Assembly (NCBI RefSeq): GCF_034931125.1
Contig: NZ_JAYGHM010000029.1
Location: 30,956 to 94,955 of the forward strand
DNA from: Rivularia sp034931125
GTDB lineage: Bacteria > Cyanobacteriota > Cyanobacteriia > Cyanobacteriales > Nostocaceae
Direction of reading: 5' to 3'
DNA length: 64,000 nt
Part shown: piece by piece, positions 34,971-44,690 of the stretch
How positions within the stretch are numbered: the stretch's first letter is position 1
Layout of the letters: the number at the start of each line of letters is the position of its first letter
Notes under the pieces: model-generated
The model's input: only the letters and a program-made list of their open reading frames with translations
What the model was told of the DNA's origin: nothing
Database searches by the model: none
Translations under genes and position numbers: made by a program

Positions 34971-36692
34971 TTACCGATCCGGTCTAATACTGATATATCG
35001 ATCGGTGCGAATATTGTTAATAACGGTGTAAATTTGATTTTGCTCCTCACCTAAAGTTTTGAGTAAGTGAGTTCCTAATTCTAATGCTGCTTCAAATTCC
35101 GGTTGTACTACTTCCTTTGCACCCATTTGAGTTAGGATATCTATTTCTTTATCGGAATGCGATCGCACTATAATATCCAACTCAGGAGCTATTGACAAAG
35201 CGCGTTCTAACAATATTCTGGTGCTTCCGGGGTCGGGTAAGGCAATTGCTAGAGCTTTGGCTTTTTCTAAATGTGCTTTTTCTAGTACTAATTCGGAATC
35301 TGCATCACCAAATAAATAAGGTATTTTTCTGTGTCTGAGTCTTTGTATAGCTGGTTCGCTATTATCCATAACGATGACCGGATAGCCTTGACTCTGCAAA
35401 ATTTTGACAACAACTTGCCCAACTCTACCATAACCCGCGACAACGACATGAGAATTGATTGTTTCTGGAATTGATAGGCTTTTAGGGGCTTCAAAACGTC
35501 GCAGATATTTAAATAAAAATGGGGTTTTTATCAGTCGATTGGCTAATTTGGGCGCTCTTTCTAATAAGATAGGAGTAATAATTAAAGTTATCGCCGTAGT
35601 ACCTAAAAGTAACAGATAAGTATCTTGAGATATCAGTTCTAATTCTAAGCCAGTTAAAGCCAGTACAAAAGAAAATTCACCAATTTGATTAATGCCGAGA
35701 GCCGTAATTACTGCTGTTTTTACAGAGTAACCAAATTTTAATACAATCGGAAATACAATTAGGGCTTTACCGAACATTACCAATGTTACCAGTCCCAATA
35801 TTAAGCCAAAATTTTCAATTAGAATAATTGGGTCAATTAGCATTCCAATCGAAGCGAAAAACAGACTGGCAAAGGTATCGCGTAACGGTAAAATTTTAGC
35901 TAAAGCATGGTCTGCATAGTCGATTTCCGAAATCATTAATCCGGCAACAAAGGCACCCATCTCAATAGAAAGACCGAGAGCGGCTGTAATTAAAGCAACT
36001 CCCAAGCATAACGCAATTATGGTTAATAAGAATAATTCATCACTTTCAGTTGCCGCAATATTACGAATCAAACCCGGTACAATCCAACGACTTAAAATAA
36101 ACGCGATCGCAGCAAATCCAATAACTTTAGCTAAAGCCAAAAACAAAGCTGTAACAAGACCTTCCGGCTGCTTTAATGCGGGCAAAATCGCTAACATGAC
36201 ACCCAAAGCTAAATCTTGAACGATTAAAATCGCCAACATAATTTGACCGTGGAGCGTATAAGTTTCGCCTTTTTCTGTAAGTGTTTTTAATACTACCGCT
36301 GTTGAAGAAAGGGAAAATACCGCACCTAAAAATATTCCTTGAGGAAACCCCGAAGCCCAACCGAATACAACGGTAATTAAGGTTACTAAGGTAGTAGTTA
36401 ATCCAATTTGCAGTAAACTACCGCCAATAGCAATATCTTTAACTCGTTTAAGTTCAGTTAAAGAAAATTCTACACCCAAAGCGAATAAGAGAAAAGCAAC
36501 ACCGAATTCAGCCAGAGATTTAATTAAATCCGCATCGCTCAATAATTTTAAGCCAAAAGGACCGACAATAAAACCGCTAGCCAAATATCCTAATAGAACG
36601 GGTTGTTTGAACTTATTAGCGATATATCCACCCAGCGCCGAAGCCCCCAAAACTGTGGTAAAATCCACAATTAAACTATGTCCTGCTGCCAT
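34971..36692 (-). CDS. CPA2-type cation:proton antiporter with TrkA-N (RCK) domain
   Basis: The 573-aa protein has an N-terminal membrane domain of about 12 helices with the KefB/KefC-like core: VLLGYLASGFIVGPFGLKLL (32-51), FLLFALGVEFSL and ALITAALGLSIEMGAFVAGL. The C-terminal regulatory domain begins at about residue 410 with HVVVAGYGRVGQVVVKIL, the nucleotide-binding Rossmann motif. It exchanges K+ or Na+ for protons at the plasma or thylakoid membrane, gated by nucleotide binding. Lengths match KefB-like proteins without the C-terminal TrkA-C domain. It is a single gene with a long AT-rich upstream region. Confidence 0.92.
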   Translation of the reverse strand: MAAGHSLIVDFTTVLGASALGGYIANKFKQPVLLGYLASGFIVGPFGLKLLSDADLIKSLAEFGVAFLLFALGVEFSLTELKRVKDIAIGGSLLQIGLTTTLVTLITVVFGWASGFPQGIFLGAVFSLSSTAVVLKTLTEKGETYTLHGQIMLAILIVQDLALGVMLAILPALKQPEGLVTALFLALAKVIGFAAIAFILSRWIVPGLIRNIAATESDELFLLTIIALCLGVALITAALGLSIEMGAFVAGLMISEIDYADHALAKILPLRDTFASLFFASIGMLIDPIILIENFGLILGLVTLVMFGKALIVFPIVLKFGYSVKTAVITALGINQIGEFSFVLALTGLELELISQDTYLLLLGTTAITLIITPILLERAPKLANRLIKTPFLFKYLRRFEAPKSLSIPETINSHVVVAGYGRVGQVVVKILQSQGYPVIVMDNSEPAIQRLRHRKIPYLFGDADSELVLEKAHLEKAKALAIALPDPGSTRILLERALSIAPELDIIVRSHSDKEIDILTQMGAKEVVQPEFEAALELGTHLLKTLGEEQNQIYTVINNIRTDRYISIRPDR

Positions 36693-37289
36693 ATTTCCTC
36701 TATTGGGTAAGCTTTCAATAATCGCAATTATAGTGAAATCTTATTAGTCTAGAGAATTATTTTGGCTCTTGCGTACAAGTTTATGTTAATTAAAAAGTTG
36801 TAAAAGAGGGAGTAGGGAATAGGAAGTAGGGGAAAAAAGCCACCCCCGCAAATAATCTTAGTCACTGAGTATAAAAGTTATTAGTATGCAAGGATTTTCA
36901 ACCTCTTTACTGTTTTTTTTGCGTACCTTAGTACTGAAGAACAATTCTTTTTTAAAAATTTATTTTAATTGTTTTTGCTTACCTAATTTTAATTAAACAT
37001 CAAGCTGAATTCCTATATATAATTCAAAACTATACGTATTTTTCAGAATCTATAGTTAAAAATATTTCATAGACATCGTAATTTATTTAACAGTCGTGTC
37101 AGTATTGCGATCAAGAATCCGATACGTCCTTTTTATTTACCAAATTTATTTACTAAAAATTTACTAAATAAGTACTTATGCAAAATTAATTATATTATAA
37201 AAAAATTATAATTTATATTCTGTTTTGTGGAAAATATACTGTAACTTGAATCTTACATTGAATAATCATTCATTTTTATAATTTTTGGT
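36693..37289. other. 597-bp AT-rich divergent spacer
   Basis: It contains one degenerate GGGAGTAGGGAATAGG stretch near 36810, resembling the GGGAGTA heptamers at the right end of the window and a similar run at 55810. No gene or recognisable RNA was seen. It should carry promoters for the antiporter and GST genes. Confidence 0.5.
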
Positions 37290-37904
37290 ATGGAAACCCC
37301 GCGTTTGTATGATTTTTTACCATCAGGTAATGGCTATAAAATACGTTTGTTATTGACGCAAATTGGGATGCCGTTTGAAAGAATAGAGATAAACATATTA
37401 AAAGGAGAGAGTAGAACTACTAACTTTTTAAGCATAAATCAGAACGGTAAAATACCAGTTCTAGAAATAAGTGAGGGTAAATACTTAGCAGAGTCAAATG
37501 CCATATTAATGTATCTAAGTGAAGGAACAGAATTTTTACCTTACGACCGTTTTTTTAAAGCACAGGTATTGCAGTGGTTGTTTTTTGAACAGTACAGTCA
37601 CGAGCCATTTATCGCGACATCTAGATATTGGATTTCTATTTTAGGTAAAGCAGACGAGTATAAAGAAGCATTAAAAGAAAAGCGCGATCGCGGTTATGCA
37701 GCGCTTGAAGTGATGGAAAATCATTTAACCGGAAAAACTTTCTTTGTTGCACAACGTTATACAATTGCCGACATTGCTTTATTTGCTTATACCCACGTTG
37801 CGGATGAAGGAGGATTTGATTTAAGTAAATTTAAAGCTATTCTGGCTTGGATCGAAAGAGTAAAAGCGCAGCATGGGTATATCGAAATTGGGGATGAGAA
37901 GTTA
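37290..37904 (+). CDS. Glutathione S-transferase family protein (3' end in gap)
   Basis: About 205 residues are visible. A thioredoxin-like N-domain has RLYDFLPSGNGYKIRLLLTQ (residues 5-24), the glutathione-binding NGKIPVLEI (52-60) and LAESNAILMYLSEGTEFLP with the Glu-Ser motif. A helical C-domain has FVAQRYTIADIALFAYTHVAD. The serine/asparagine at the usual catalytic position (PSGNGYK) suggests a beta/theta-like GST. Family length (200-215 aa) implies that the stop lies just inside the N-run. The substrate is unknown. Confidence 0.85.
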
Positions 37905-38121
37905 NNNNNNNNNNNNNNNNNNNNNNNNNNNNNNNNNNNNNNNNNNNNNNNNNNNNNNNNNNNNNNNNNNNNNNNNNNNNNNNNNNNNNNNNNNNNNNNN
38001 NNNNNNNNNNNNNNNNNNNNNNNNNNNNNNNNNNNNNNNNNNNNNNNNNNNNNNNNNNNNNNNNNNNNNNNNNNNNNNNNNNNNNNNNNNNNNNNNNNNN
38101 NNNNNNNNNNNNNNNNNNNNN
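37905..38121. other. Assembly gap (217 N)
   Basis: The gap follows the GST coding sequence and is followed on the right by TTTGACC/TTAACCT heptamer repeats, so it is probably a repeat collapse. It hides the GST stop codon. Confidence 0.95.
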
Positions 38122-38170
38122 TTTTTGACCTTTGACCTTTAACCTTTAATTCCTAACTCCAAACTCTTTC

Positions 38171-40009
38171 TTATCCACTTACACCATTAGACATTCGAGA
38201 GGGAAGAAAAGCGGAGTAACATTCTTTGCGACGTTTATTTCGTTGCTCAATTCGTTTTTCGACTACTTCTAAGCGATTTTGCAAACTGATAAGAACTCTG
38301 ATAGCTTGCGGGTCTTGAAAACTATTTGTACCAAAATCAGTAAATGCCTTGGGGTCGCGTTTAGTACCCACTATAGACATAACTTGAATTTGAGTAAGGC
38401 TGGGTTGTACGGATGGTAGGAAACTAGTTAAACTGTTTTCGTCGGGGAATTTTCCTTTGCTTGTAGGAACGGGCTGATAAAGCGCTCCGGGCATATTAGG
38501 AATAAAAGCCATATATTGATATTGAATCCAAGCAATGGCTGAATGTTGGGGACCTGCGGTAAACATAATTATTGTCAAAATGTCAATCAATTGGTCGCGA
38601 TTTGTTAGGCTAGCTGGTAGAGAAACAACACCAAATCCACCATCACTAACTGGTTTACGTAAAGCCTGCAACCAATTTTGTAACTCAAAATCTTCGCGGA
38701 TATCTCGGTCGGATTTGTAATAAATCCCGATATATCTACTCACATAGTCTTCCAAGGTATTCCAAACCAGCAACCCGTCATCTCTATAGGGAAAATCTCC
38801 CAATATATAAGAATTATCGACACCGCGCTGACGTAAATAGGTAGGAAGTGCAAAGTCGCTGAAATTATTAAAAAAGTCAGATACTGCTGTATTTGTCAGT
38901 TGCAGCGAGCTTTCTAAAGTACCCGCTAAGATAACATCTATCGCTCCACCCGGATTAATTAGCCCTTCATCAGCAAGGCTATTGACTGCCATCGTAAACT
39001 CGAAATGAGGCTTTAAGAATACATTCACGGGATGGCGATCGCTAAGTGAGCGTGATGTTGCTAGTGCGATCGGTTCCATCACTAAATGAGTCTGTCCCAA
39101 ATGACGATACAACTGATTGACATAAAAATCAGCCATTTGGGCAATTAACTTAGCTAATGTCCAGTCAACACCATCTAAAGGTGTACAAAGCAAACTTTCT
39201 CCCGGTACCTGTCCCAACTGGATAGCAATGGGGATTAACTGAAAATCGCCGCGAGTTCTTTGGGCAAAATAGAGTGCAATTGGAGCGCTCAGATATTTGT
39301 TTTCTTGAGGCTGAACGCTATCGAGTACCTCATAATCGGTAACAAACAAACCACCTTCTCGGATAGCTCTGTCTAGAGTTTGATGAATGCGTTTCCTACC
39401 CTTCGTCTTACTCAGCACGGCTTGAAAAATCTCATCCGTTATTGCAAGTTTGTCGCGAAGGTTGTAATCAAGGGTTAAAACATTCCTTAGTTCCATCGAA
39501 TTGGGACCAGAAAGCCGCTGTTGTGCAAATACATCATCGCTGCGGAAATCTTGAGCAATATCGGGTAGCGGTAGCACGGGAAACAACGCAGCATAGTCAT
39601 CCAAGCTTTGAAACGGTTTCGGATTATCCAGAAATGCTTGTTGATTAGCTCCTATTTTTTCCGATAAAATTACTCGATTATTGTTATATCCTTCAGAGAA
39701 TGCTTCTCGCTCTGGTAAAGTCTCCACGCGGGGTGAATTTGGTAATCGCAACCCTAGCTGATATTCTTCACGAGTCTGTTGCAGCTGCATTTGGCGTTGT
39801 TGTTGAGTTGCTCTTGAATCCTTTTGAGGTAAGGTTGGGATGGTAGGATTATCTGGCGGTTGAGGTCTTGAGGGTTCGGTTTCTTTATCTAGCAAAGTTT
39901 CCAAACCAGGAGTACAAGCTAGAGCCATTAGCCCCATCATGGTACGGCGCGAAAAGACATATTGCTCGATTAACTCTTGTCGGCGTTGTTTTGGAGTTGG
40001 CGATCGCAT
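38171..40009 (-). CDS. Lipoxygenase-like protein with altered iron site
   Basis: The 612-aa protein aligns by eye with the lipoxygenase catalytic domain: DWTLAKLIAQMADFYVNQLY, THLVMEPIALATSRSLSDRH, PVNVFLKPHFEFTMAVN and, later, GPQHSAIAWIQYQYMAFIPN. Lipoxygenases hold iron with His-x4-His, a second His-x3-Asn and the C-terminal Ile. Here the first His is Asn298 (second retained, His303), the third is His489, the Asn is replaced by Ala493, and the C-terminus ends Gly-Val-Ser-Gly instead of Ile. Activity is doubtful. A twin-arginine-like N-terminus (VFSRRTMMGLMALACTPG) suggests export. The start at 40009 has an AAGGGGAA ribosome site about 9 nt upstream; a longer frame from 40108 is less likely. 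Confidence 0.82.
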   Translation of the reverse strand: MRSPTPKQRRQELIEQYVFSRRTMMGLMALACTPGLETLLDKETEPSRPQPPDNPTIPTLPQKDSRATQQQRQMQLQQTREEYQLGLRLPNSPRVETLPEREAFSEGYNNNRVILSEKIGANQQAFLDNPKPFQSLDDYAALFPVLPLPDIAQDFRSDDVFAQQRLSGPNSMELRNVLTLDYNLRDKLAITDEIFQAVLSKTKGRKRIHQTLDRAIREGGLFVTDYEVLDSVQPQENKYLSAPIALYFAQRTRGDFQLIPIAIQLGQVPGESLLCTPLDGVDWTLAKLIAQMADFYVNQLYRHLGQTHLVMEPIALATSRSLSDRHPVNVFLKPHFEFTMAVNSLADEGLINPGGAIDVILAGTLESSLQLTNTAVSDFFNNFSDFALPTYLRQRGVDNSYILGDFPYRDDGLLVWNTLEDYVSRYIGIYYKSDRDIREDFELQNWLQALRKPVSDGGFGVVSLPASLTNRDQLIDILTIIMFTAGPQHSAIAWIQYQYMAFIPNMPGALYQPVPTSKGKFPDENSLTSFLPSVQPSLTQIQVMSIVGTKRDPKAFTDFGTNSFQDPQAIRVLISLQNRLEVVEKRIEQRNKRRKECYSAFLPSRMSNGVSG

Positions 40010-40177
40010 AATATTTCCCCTTAAAAAGTTGTCAACTTCTGTAATATTAATGAGTGTAAATAGATAGGACTTATACAGTAGTAAAAGTTTAAATCTATGA
40101 TGTATCACTACAACGTGTTACCGTATTTTTCTTAACAAACGATACATTTATTCACAATAAATATTGTTAAATATTGT

Positions 40178-40912
40178 TTATATCGGCTTTTCAAAAAATA
40201 GTAGAGAAAGGAAAAAATCCATAATAAAAATTGCCACCCAACTGCTGACAACAGCTTTAGTTGAAGATTCTCCCACTTCTTTTGCACCCCCGCAAGTTGC
40301 TAAACCGTGACTGCAACCGATAAAAGCAACTAAGATTCCAAAGATAAAACCTTTGAGTAAAATAATATATAGATCTGATGGTTCTAAAAAATTTCTCACC
40401 GACTCTAAAAATATTTCTGGAACTACTTGATAAAACTGTGCTGCGGCAAAAATTCCGCCGATAATTCCTATCACTAAAGAAAAAAGAGTTAATATCGGTA
40501 ATATCAAACAGCAAGCCATCACTCTAGGAAGAACCAGGTAATCAATCGGATTAGTTCTCAACATATAAAGCGCATCAACTTGTTCGGTGACAATCATTGC
40601 ACCGATTTCCGCAGCAAAAGCCGAACCTACCTGTCCTGCAATTATACTAGCCGTTAAGATTGGGGCTAATTCTCGACAGAAAGCCAAAGCAAAAGCACCA
40701 CCAACAGCATCAACTGCTCCAAACCGGACTAGTTCCCTTGCAGTTTGAATCGTAAAAATCATCCCTGCAAAAAAACTTACCAGTAGCACGGGAGAAATCG
40801 AACCGGGTCCGACTTTAACCATATGTTCTAAAACATTGCGGTAACAGGTTTTTCCCTGTAATAAACGCAACCAAATTTGACCCAATAGCAGTAAGGCAGA
40901 AATAAAACGCAC
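40178..40912 (-). CDS. MlaE-family ABC transporter permease
   Basis: The 244-aa protein is an MlaE-type permease (VLLVSFFAGMIFTIQTAREL, LAFCRELAPILTASIIAGQV, GSAFAAEIGAMIVTEQVDAL, LVLPRVMACCLILPILTLFS). MlaE proteins form the membrane core of complexes moving phospholipids between outer and inner membranes, or in plastids the TGD1 lipid importer. The ATPase and MCE-domain partner genes are not adjacent and must lie elsewhere. The gene is 168 bp upstream of the lipoxygenase-like gene on the same strand, giving a possible lipid-related pair. All core motifs look intact. Confidence 0.92.
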   Translation of the reverse strand: MRFISALLLLGQIWLRLLQGKTCYRNVLEHMVKVGPGSISPVLLVSFFAGMIFTIQTARELVRFGAVDAVGGAFALAFCRELAPILTASIIAGQVGSAFAAEIGAMIVTEQVDALYMLRTNPIDYLVLPRVMACCLILPILTLFSLVIGIIGGIFAAAQFYQVVPEIFLESVRNFLEPSDLYIILLKGFIFGILVAFIGCSHGLATCGGAKEVGESSTKAVVSSWVAIFIMDFFLSLLFFEKPI

Positions 40913-41083
40913 AACTTAGATTTCCTGCTTGCTTTTGGTTGCAATTTTACATCTATTGACTATAAAGCTGCTAATAATATTACATAATTCAAATATCGGG
41001 AGCGTTAAAAGTCTCTCTCACTTAAAGAAGATTTTTAAAAGTTGTATGCCAAATTTGCCAAATCCACTCTTGCGATACATCAA

Positions 41084-41311
41084 TCATTCATCCATATCAA
41101 CTTCAATCAATTTTTGCCGTGAGGAAGCACCAGATTTAATACGTATATAAGATTTTGGGATGTCAAACTTTTTTGACAAAACTTTAATTAACTCTTGATT
41201 CGCCTTACCATCAACGGGCGGCGATTTTAAATGTATAGTAAGACTACCGTCCTCTTCTTCAATAATTTTTTGTTGTTTAGAATTCGGTTTAACTTTAACT
41301 CTTTGTTGCAT
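41084..41311 (-). CDS. DUF167/YggU family protein
   Basis: The 75-aa protein has the family pattern VKVKPNSKQQKIIEEEDGSL, then LTIHLKSPPVDGKANQELIK with the PPVDGKAN signature, and IRIKSGASSRQKLIEVD at the end. The family is small, widespread and of unknown function, with a known alpha/beta fold. Length is typical. It is a single gene; a spacer of about 170 bp separates it from the MlaE gene downstream. Confidence 0.93.
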   Translation of the reverse strand: MQQRVKVKPNSKQQKIIEEEDGSLTIHLKSPPVDGKANQELIKVLSKKFDIPKSYIRIKSGASSRQKLIEVDMDE

Positions 41312-41399
41312 AAATTAAAGATTGGGGATTGGGAATTGTAAAATACGGTTTATTTAGTAATATTTTTAATAATATAATAACTAAGCAAAATAAGTATGC

Positions 41400-41427
41400 A
41401 AAAAGTGCGCCATTCTCAATAACGCAC
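41400..41427 (-). terminator. Rho-independent terminator (after the DUF2231 gene)
   Basis: The minus-strand stem GTGCG / CGCAC (41405-41427) with a 13-nt loop is followed by TTTTTG, about 45 bp beyond the DUF2231 stop. Confidence 0.6.
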
Positions 41428-41472
41428 CTAAGCAATTTATAACTTATTAACCACTGTTAAATATTAACTGAT

Positions 41473-42018
41473 TTAAAGTTCTCCTGGATTACCGTTACCA
41501 ATCACAGAAATTTTATGTCGATAAACTAATTCCCCACCATACCAACCGGAAACACCGAGAAGTGTAGCTACGACAGTCGAAATTCCTAATCCCCAAGGTA
41601 ATACGGCTCCTACAGTAGAACCCAACCGCAGGACTAAGTTAATTAAAGTTAGTGATAGAGCTGCTATATTCAGAGCCATATGCGCCCAACCAGCGGTGCG
41701 TAAACGGGTTCTTCCGATTCTAAAAAAGTCTAGCATTCCAGTTATAGCAGCTAAAATACCGGCTGCAAAACCACCTATGATTAAATAGAAAGATGCTCTT
41801 GCCCAAAAGACATCGTTAGTGAACCAAAAGATACCATCTGATAAAAACGCACCAACTAAAAAAGCAATTGGAAATTGCACGAGAATCGGGTGAATTGGAT
41901 GTCCTAAAACAGCTACAGTACTAGGTACACCAGCATCTCGAAATTCTCTATCGTCTGTTTCTAAAACGTTAGGAATATTAGGGTATGGAGATGTTCTTCT
42001 GTCTTGAGTTTCTGTCAT
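41473..42018 (-). CDS. DUF2231-type four-helix membrane protein
   Basis: The 181-aa protein has a polar N-terminus and then AVLGHPIHPILVQFPIAFLV, the GHPxHP signature of DUF2231, followed by helices near 78-102, 107-128 and 137-160. The conserved His/Pro motif suggests heme or metal contact in some relatives, but function is unknown. It lies 51 bp downstream of the DUF2993 gene on the same strand, the two probably forming a transcription unit. The spacer is filled by TAAAGGT heptamers. Confidence 0.85.
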   Translation of the reverse strand: MTETQDRRTSPYPNIPNVLETDDREFRDAGVPSTVAVLGHPIHPILVQFPIAFLVGAFLSDGIFWFTNDVFWARASFYLIIGGFAAGILAAITGMLDFFRIGRTRLRTAGWAHMALNIAALSLTLINLVLRLGSTVGAVLPWGLGISTVVATLLGVSGWYGGELVYRHKISVIGNGNPGEL

Positions 42019-42025
42019 GATTAAT

Positions 42026-42054
42026 TAAAGGTTAAAGGTTAAAGGTTAAAGGTA
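42026..42054. repeat. TAAAGGT heptamer tandem repeat
   Basis: About four copies of the heptamer GTTAAAG lie between the DUF2993 stop and the DUF2231 start, so they are transcribed if the genes form an operon. It belongs to the short tandem repeats common in this group. Confidence 0.75.
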
Positions 42055-42069
42055 TAATTTGGTAATTGA

Positions 42070-42810
42070 TTACCCGGTAGGAATTTGTTCTACGTGAACT
42101 TGAGCCGACATTATCAGTTTCCCTGCTTCTACTTGTAGACTTTTTACTGTTAAATCCATTCCTTCTAAATCAAAGTTGCTTAAATTCAATAATTCGCTAG
42201 TTTGATTTATTAATGCTTCTGTCAATTCAGATGAATTTTCTTGATTATCACCATACTCAACGTTTTCCAAAGTAACAGTTTTTCCACCAGCACTAACACG
42301 GGGAACTGCGGAAAATGCAACTTGATTGGTTTCGCCTGTTTCCTTTAATAATACAGTGGCATTTAATTGGACTTTACCATCACCAGGTAAGCGAAAATCT
42401 ACCTTTTGGGGGACAATACTTGTAGGTTTTCCGTTAATATTGATTTTTTGACTTTGTAACTGTTGCTGGACGTATTCAGAATTAAAAGCGCGGTTAATAT
42501 CTTCTTCAAGTAAAACAACTCGCGTACTACCTTTAGCTGGTTTGGTAAGTTCAATTTTGCCAAACGCTGCACTCATGGGATTGATCGCGAGGTTATCAAT
42601 ATGTATATCTAATTCCTCCATGCGGAGGTCTTTTTGCATTACCAAACCATCACCATCAATATCAACGGATTCTACTTCTCCCTGAATCGCTTGGAGCGGA
42701 TTAGTTTTGATATCAATATGTAAATCTTCTACTTCATCTAGCTGACTAGACATTCCTACTTCTGCGGCTTTATTGAGAGCTTGCTCGCCTAATCCAGCAT
42801 TTTCTGGCAT
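42070..42810 (-). CDS. DUF2993 (LmeA-like) phospholipid-binding domain protein
   Basis: The 246-aa protein has the beta-rich repeating pattern of DUF2993/LmeA proteins: VEDLHIDIKTNPLQAIQGEV, VLLEEDINRAFNSEYVQQQL and a terminal FDLEGMDLTVKSLQVEAGKL. The domain is related to mycobacterial LmeA, which binds phosphoinositide lipids. No signal peptide or membrane helix precedes it, so it may be cytosolic or associated with internal membranes. It is common in cyanobacteria. Co-directional and close (51 bp) to the DUF2231 gene. Confidence 0.85.
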   Translation of the reverse strand: MPENAGLGEQALNKAAEVGMSSQLDEVEDLHIDIKTNPLQAIQGEVESVDIDGDGLVMQKDLRMEELDIHIDNLAINPMSAAFGKIELTKPAKGSTRVVLLEEDINRAFNSEYVQQQLQSQKININGKPTSIVPQKVDFRLPGDGKVQLNATVLLKETGETNQVAFSAVPRVSAGGKTVTLENVEYGDNQENSSELTEALINQTSELLNLSNFDLEGMDLTVKSLQVEAGKLIMSAQVHVEQIPTG

Positions 42811-43246
42811 TCTGTACCTTCTTTATTAATGGCTTCCCTTAAGTTAATTTATTCCTTTTAATAAAAAAAGTTCTCTCCCTAATGGGGTAGGAAAGGTTGT
42901 GTATTTATCAGTCTAAAAGGATAAATTTGATTTTGGAAGAGTGAAGGATGAAATTATATTGATTTTTTTGATATTATTTATAGATGTATTTAAAAATTCT
43001 TAAATTTAGAATTGCTGCAATATCGGTTCATTTATTTACCTTCCATTTAAAGGCTAAAGGTCAAAGGTTTAGGGCAATAAAAACTCCTAACTCCCAACTT
43101 AAGTACTCGTGCAAAATAAATTAAACATTTCGTCTGGGGAGGGAATAGGGTTGGGGGGAAGGTTTATATAACTCACGAGTAATTATATAAATAATGCAGG
43201 CGTTAGTACGTACTTATCTCCCCATACCCAATTACCAATTACCAAT
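42811..43246. other. Intergenic region with short repeats
   Basis: This 436-bp spacer contains GGCTAAAGGTCAAAGGTTT near 43050, CTAACTCCCAACTT near 43085 and GGTTGGGGGGAAGG around 43150. No gene was identified. Confidence 0.5.
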
Positions 43247-44356
43247 TCACATATTTTGCAACACCTCACGAATCACCTCTGAGGGAACTTGATCGGAAAT
43301 TGTCACTGCACCAATCTGGGTTGGTAATATAAACCTGACTTTACCCGCTTTGACTTTCTTATCCAATTGCAACGATTCAATTATCTCTGCAATGTCTAAC
43401 CCTGCTGGTAATTTTATCGGTAAACCCGCTTTTTCAATCAAAGCGTTTTGTCTTTGCACTTCTTCCACTTGCCACATTCCTAATTTTGCGGCAATTTCTC
43501 CCGCTGCAACCATGCCGATCGCCACGGCTTCACCATGATTAACTACGCTGTAACCCGTCAAACTTTCGACTGCATGAGCAATAGTATGTCCGTAGTTCAA
43601 AGTCGCCCGCAATCCCGCTTCTTTCTCATCTTTACTAACTACATCAGCTTTTGCTTGACAAGAGCGCGTTAATATGTAATCAACTAATGATTCTTGATCG
43701 GAGAAAGGAGCCATCAAATATTGCATTTGGTCGAGATTTTTGCACTTTTCCATCTCTGCAAATAAATCGGCATCCCAAATCACGCCATACTTAATTACTT
43801 CTGCCATTCCAGCACGTAATTCTCTTTCTGGTAAAGTTTTTAGCACTTCCGGGTCGATTAATACCAAACGCGGTTGATGAAAAGCACCAATCAAGTTTTT
43901 TCCTTGAGGATGATTAACACCAGTTTTACCACCGATAGAAGCATCCACCATTGCTAAAAGCGAAGTCGGTACCTGTACAAACTTAATTCCTCGCAGCCAA
44001 GTAGCCGCAGCAAAACCCGTCATATCGCCAATTACACCACCACCCAAAGCTACCATCGTAGAAGAACGTTCTATGCGGTTTTCCAGAGCCGTATCGTATA
44101 TTTTTTGTATAGAATCCAAATTTTTATGCTGTTCCCCATCGGGCAAAATACAGCGACATACATCGAAACCAGCAGCATTGAGCGAACTTAACGCCCTTTC
44201 CCCATAATGTTCAAAAACCGTCGAGTTAGAAACCAACAACACCTTCTGACCCAACTGCAAAGCATTCATATAATCGCCCAGTTTATCCAACCCAGACGGC
44301 GATATGGCAATTTCATAAGCAGACAACGGCAGATTTAAATTAATAGTAGAAGACAT
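43247..44356 (-). CDS. aroB: 3-dehydroquinate synthase
   Basis: The 369-aa enzyme converts DAHP to 3-dehydroquinate, the second step of the shikimate pathway. It has the NAD-binding MVALGGGVIGDMTGFAAATW, QVPTSLLAMVDASIGGKTGV, the zinc-ligand region (LNYGHTIAHAVE, NHGEAVAIGMV) and the DKKVKAGKVRFILP tail. The start is the ATG at 44356, with GGGGGT about 8 nt upstream. A longer frame from 44374 adds MYGGKA, which is non-conserved. Length is standard. petL starts about 180 bp away on the opposite strand. Confidence 0.96.
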   Translation of the reverse strand: MSSTINLNLPLSAYEIAISPSGLDKLGDYMNALQLGQKVLLVSNSTVFEHYGERALSSLNAAGFDVCRCILPDGEQHKNLDSIQKIYDTALENRIERSSTMVALGGGVIGDMTGFAAATWLRGIKFVQVPTSLLAMVDASIGGKTGVNHPQGKNLIGAFHQPRLVLIDPEVLKTLPERELRAGMAEVIKYGVIWDADLFAEMEKCKNLDQMQYLMAPFSDQESLVDYILTRSCQAKADVVSKDEKEAGLRATLNYGHTIAHAVESLTGYSVVNHGEAVAIGMVAAGEIAAKLGMWQVEEVQRQNALIEKAGLPIKLPAGLDIAEIIESLQLDKKVKAGKVRFILPTQIGAVTISDQVPSEVIREVLQNM

Positions 44357-44534
44357 AGCTTTACCCCCATACAAGCCCCTGTGCTGTATTCTATCGTAAT
44401 TTGAGGGATAGGGGACAAGGTGTGATGGGGGGATGGGGTGATGGGGGGACGATTACCAATTACCAATGCCCCATTCCCAATGCCCCATAACAAATGCTTC
44501 AATATATGTAATGAACGATTGTGGAGAAAAACAA

Positions 44535-44630
44535 ATGCTAGCTATTGTTTCGTATATTGGTTTCTTAGTTCTGTTTACTGGTATCGCTGCCGGTTTACTC
44601 TTCGGTTTACGTGCAGCCAAGATACTTTAA
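44535..44630 (+). CDS. petL: Cytochrome b6f complex small subunit PetL
   Basis: This 31-aa peptide, MLAIVSYIGFLVLFTGIAAG plus LLFGLRAAKIL, is a single membrane helix nearly identical in pattern to cyanobacterial PetL. PetL sits at the edge of the cytochrome b6f complex and stabilises its dimer. A ribosome site GGAG is about 8 nt upstream of the ATG. It is too short for ordinary gene calling. It lies between aroB and bioB and is probably monocistronic. Confidence 0.88.
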   Translation: MLAIVSYIGFLVLFTGIAAGLLFGLRAAKIL

Positions 44631-44690
44631 TTTTGGAAATGGGCATGGGGAATAGGGAATTGGTAATTGTCCCCCCATCCCCCTATCCCT

